The notes beneath the pieces were generated by a model. That model had not been told where the DNA came from, searched no databases, and worked only from the letters and a program-made list of their open reading frames with translations. A DNA stretch of 7,746 nucleotides from Chloroflexota bacterium (GTDB lineage Bacteria; Chloroflexota; Dehalococcoidia; UBA3495), in assembly GCA_002697005.1 (NCBI GenBank), contig NZUD01000010.1, positions 22,570-30,315 on the forward strand, written 5' to 3'. Below, piece by piece: positions 6,694 to 7,746 of the stretch. Position 1 is the stretch's first letter; the number at the start of each line of letters is the position of its first letter. A program made the position numbers and the translations under genes.

Positions 6694-6742
6694 GTACCGC
6701 GGCGAACGAGCAGCCTGACGGCTGAACGTTACCGACTCGTGT

Positions 6743-6818
6743 GGGGCTGTAGCTCATCTGGGAGAGCGCTTCAATGGCATTGAAGAGGTACGGGGTTCGA
6801 GTCCCCGCAGCTCCACCA
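6743..6818 (+). tRNA. tRNA-Ala(GGC)
   Basis: A complete cloverleaf is readable. Acceptor GGGGCTG (6743-6749) pairs with CAGCTCC (6808-6814) and includes the G3-U70 wobble pair that is the identity element of alanine tRNAs. The D stem is GCTC/GAGC (6752-6755, 6764-6767). The anticodon stem CTTCA/TGAAG encloses loop ATGGCAT with anticodon GGC (6776-6778), reading GCC codons. The variable loop is AGGTA. The T arm is CGGGG-TTCGAGT-CCCCG (6791-6807), the discriminator is A (6815), and CCA is encoded (6816-6818). It stands alone and is on the same strand as its neighbours. Confidence 0.97.
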
Positions 6819-7027
6819 CCCACACACCAGCGGATTCAACCCAAGTCTGTCGGGCTCATCTCATTTTGATTTGGGAATGAACGGTTCTCCGTTCGAGGAC
6901 CTCTCCTTCGTGCTAACGGATTAGACTAACCTCAGGCCTGTCCCGTTAAATAAACGCGGGTGCTAAACTTCTAACCGATGAATCGTCTTAAACGGCTGAC
7001 ATCGAGCCCAACCTCGACTTCGGCTAA
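6819..7027. other. Intergenic stretch between tRNA-Ala and the MFS gene
   Basis: I see no convincing gene here. It holds short inverted repeats: TCATT/AATGA (6861-6865, 6876-6880), which adjoins a perfect GAACGG-TTCT-CCGTTC (6879-6894), and CCCG/CGGG (6942-6945, 6957-6960). None is followed by a convincing T run, so a tRNA terminator or operator role is unproven. An ATG at 6978 opens a 26-codon frame ending at 7058, out of frame with the MFS gene. Confidence 0.5.
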
Positions 7028-7045
7028 CTCTCCGGTCGGTCTCGA

Positions 7046-7746
7046 TTGGCACAAATAGCCAACCCTTCTGGTGTATGGCAAGTCAGGTTCCTGACAATCA
7101 CTGGCGGGGCGATGTTCTTAGCCCAGAGTGTGCAGCTCATGTTGGCTCCACTCTTGGTTGATATATCAGACGAGTTCGACATATCTGTTGCTGCTGCCGG
7201 GCAATTGGCCGCCGCGACCTTCGCTGCCTGGGCCATCTCCGTTATATCAGTGGGTCCGATCTCTGATTCGTTTGGAAGGCGCCCGGTAGCCGTGGCGGGG
7301 CTTGGTCTGTTGGGTATCAGTGTATTGGCATCTAGTTTCGCCCCAAATTTTGGAGTATTGCTTGCCTTAAGGGTTGTAACAGGACTCTCTGGCGGCATGA
7401 TTCCACCCAACAGCATGGCGGCAGTGTCTGATGTGCTGACTCCGGCACGCCGAGCCCAGGCGTTTGGGCGTTTGATGGCAGTTGCATCTTTGTCGGGAGT
7501 GATTGGCGTGCCACTCGTCGCCCTTATGGCCAGCGGCGGCGGATGGCGGGTTCCATTCTTGGTGATCGGATCGCTACTCTTGATCTCTTCAACGCTTCAT
7601 TGGCTCTGGTACCCTAAGATCCAAAGGTCAGGAGCGCAGAATTTTTCCTTCATCAGCCGCTACAGACAGATGGCCAGCATCAGCTTGTTCCGGTCAGCAT
7701 GGACCGCTAATTTTTTCCAGCGTATGGCTTTTTACGCTACGTCCGG
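7046..7746 (+). CDS. Major facilitator superfamily (MFS) transporter, N-terminal half (continues beyond the right edge)
   Basis: An inner-membrane secondary transporter of the 12-helix MFS type, cut off after about 233 codons. The loop GPISDSFGRRP (about 70-80) between helices 2 and 3 is MFS motif A (GxxxDxxGRR). Hydrophobic segments follow at about 15-38, 47-69, 81-98, 103-120, 135-155 and 160-180, after which charged residues (PKIQRSG) begin the central cytoplasmic loop. The style is that of arabinose-efflux or drug:proton antiporters, but the substrate is open. The start is uncertain: the frame opens at 7028, with a TTG at 7046 or an ATG at 7112. The ATG would remove the first part of helix 1, including VRFLTITGGA, so I prefer the TTG although neither has a strong ribosome binding site. 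It may move a substrate or product of the nearby enzymes, but a tRNA and about 200 bp separate it from them. Confidence 0.85.
   Translation, partial: MAQIANPSGVWQVRFLTITGGAMFLAQSVQLMLAPLLVDISDEFDISVAAAGQLAAATFAAWAISVISVGPISDSFGRRPVAVAGLGLLGISVLASSFAPNFGVLLALRVVTGLSGGMIPPNSMAAVSDVLTPARRAQAFGRLMAVASLSGVIGVPLVALMASGGGWRVPFLVIGSLLLISSTLHWLWYPKIQRSGAQNFSFISRYRQMASISLFRSAWTANFFQRMAFYATS

Noticed and set aside
7024..7416. Minus-strand reading frame of 130 codons
   Set aside because: It is antisense to the MFS gene, whose plus-strand frame has clear transmembrane segments and motif A.
1..7746. CRISPR array, insertion sequence, prophage or toxin-antitoxin genes
   Set aside because: I found no regularly spaced repeats, transposase or integrase motifs, or small overlapping gene pairs of that kind.

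Overview
This window looks like a catabolic gene island of a free-living bacterium with moderate GC (a little over 50% by eye). Nothing in it is a taxonomic marker. The dense mix of amidase-signature enzymes, a long-form cyclase-family hydrolase, an SMP-30 lactonase-type propeller and an NHL propeller is what I associate with metagenome-derived Chloroflexota such as the marine SAR202 group, but that placement is inference. I see no IS element, integrase, CRISPR array or phage gene.

Layout. The left edge (1-290, minus) is the first 96 codons of a GlmU-type nucleotidyltransferase running out of the window. A divergent promoter region (291-480) separates it from a plus-strand pair: amidase 1 (481-1899) and a cyclase-family metal hydrolase (2043-2996). 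A 35-codon coding-like stretch lies in the gap between these two. Converging on the cyclase gene from the right is a minus-strand operon: a 62-residue AtzG/GatC-like small protein (4452-4640) followed by amidase 2 (3056-4414). A second divergent promoter region (4641-4803) drives this operon leftward and a two-gene operon rightward: an SMP-30/gluconolactonase-like protein (4804-5703) and, 25 bp later, an NHL propeller (5729-6646) that resembles the lyase domain of peptide-amidating enzymes. A terminator-like hairpin follows, then tRNA-Ala(GGC) with encoded CCA (6743-6818), a roughly 200-bp non-coding gap with short inverted repeats, and the first 230 or so codons of an MFS transporter (from about 7046) that leaves the window on the right.

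How the genes may work together. All six complete proteins but the small one are hydrolase or lyase types acting on amides, lactones or carbinolamides, and the small one resembles an amidase accessory subunit. The propeller at 5729-6646 keeps the Tyr, Arg and three His expected of peptidyl-alpha-hydroxyglycine lyase. That enzyme yields a primary amide plus glyoxylate, and amidase-signature enzymes hydrolyse primary amides to acid plus ammonia. A pathway that dismantles N-substituted amides, cyclic amides or lactones, with the MFS protein as a possible transporter, is a reasonable hypothesis. The substrate cannot be read from the sequence.
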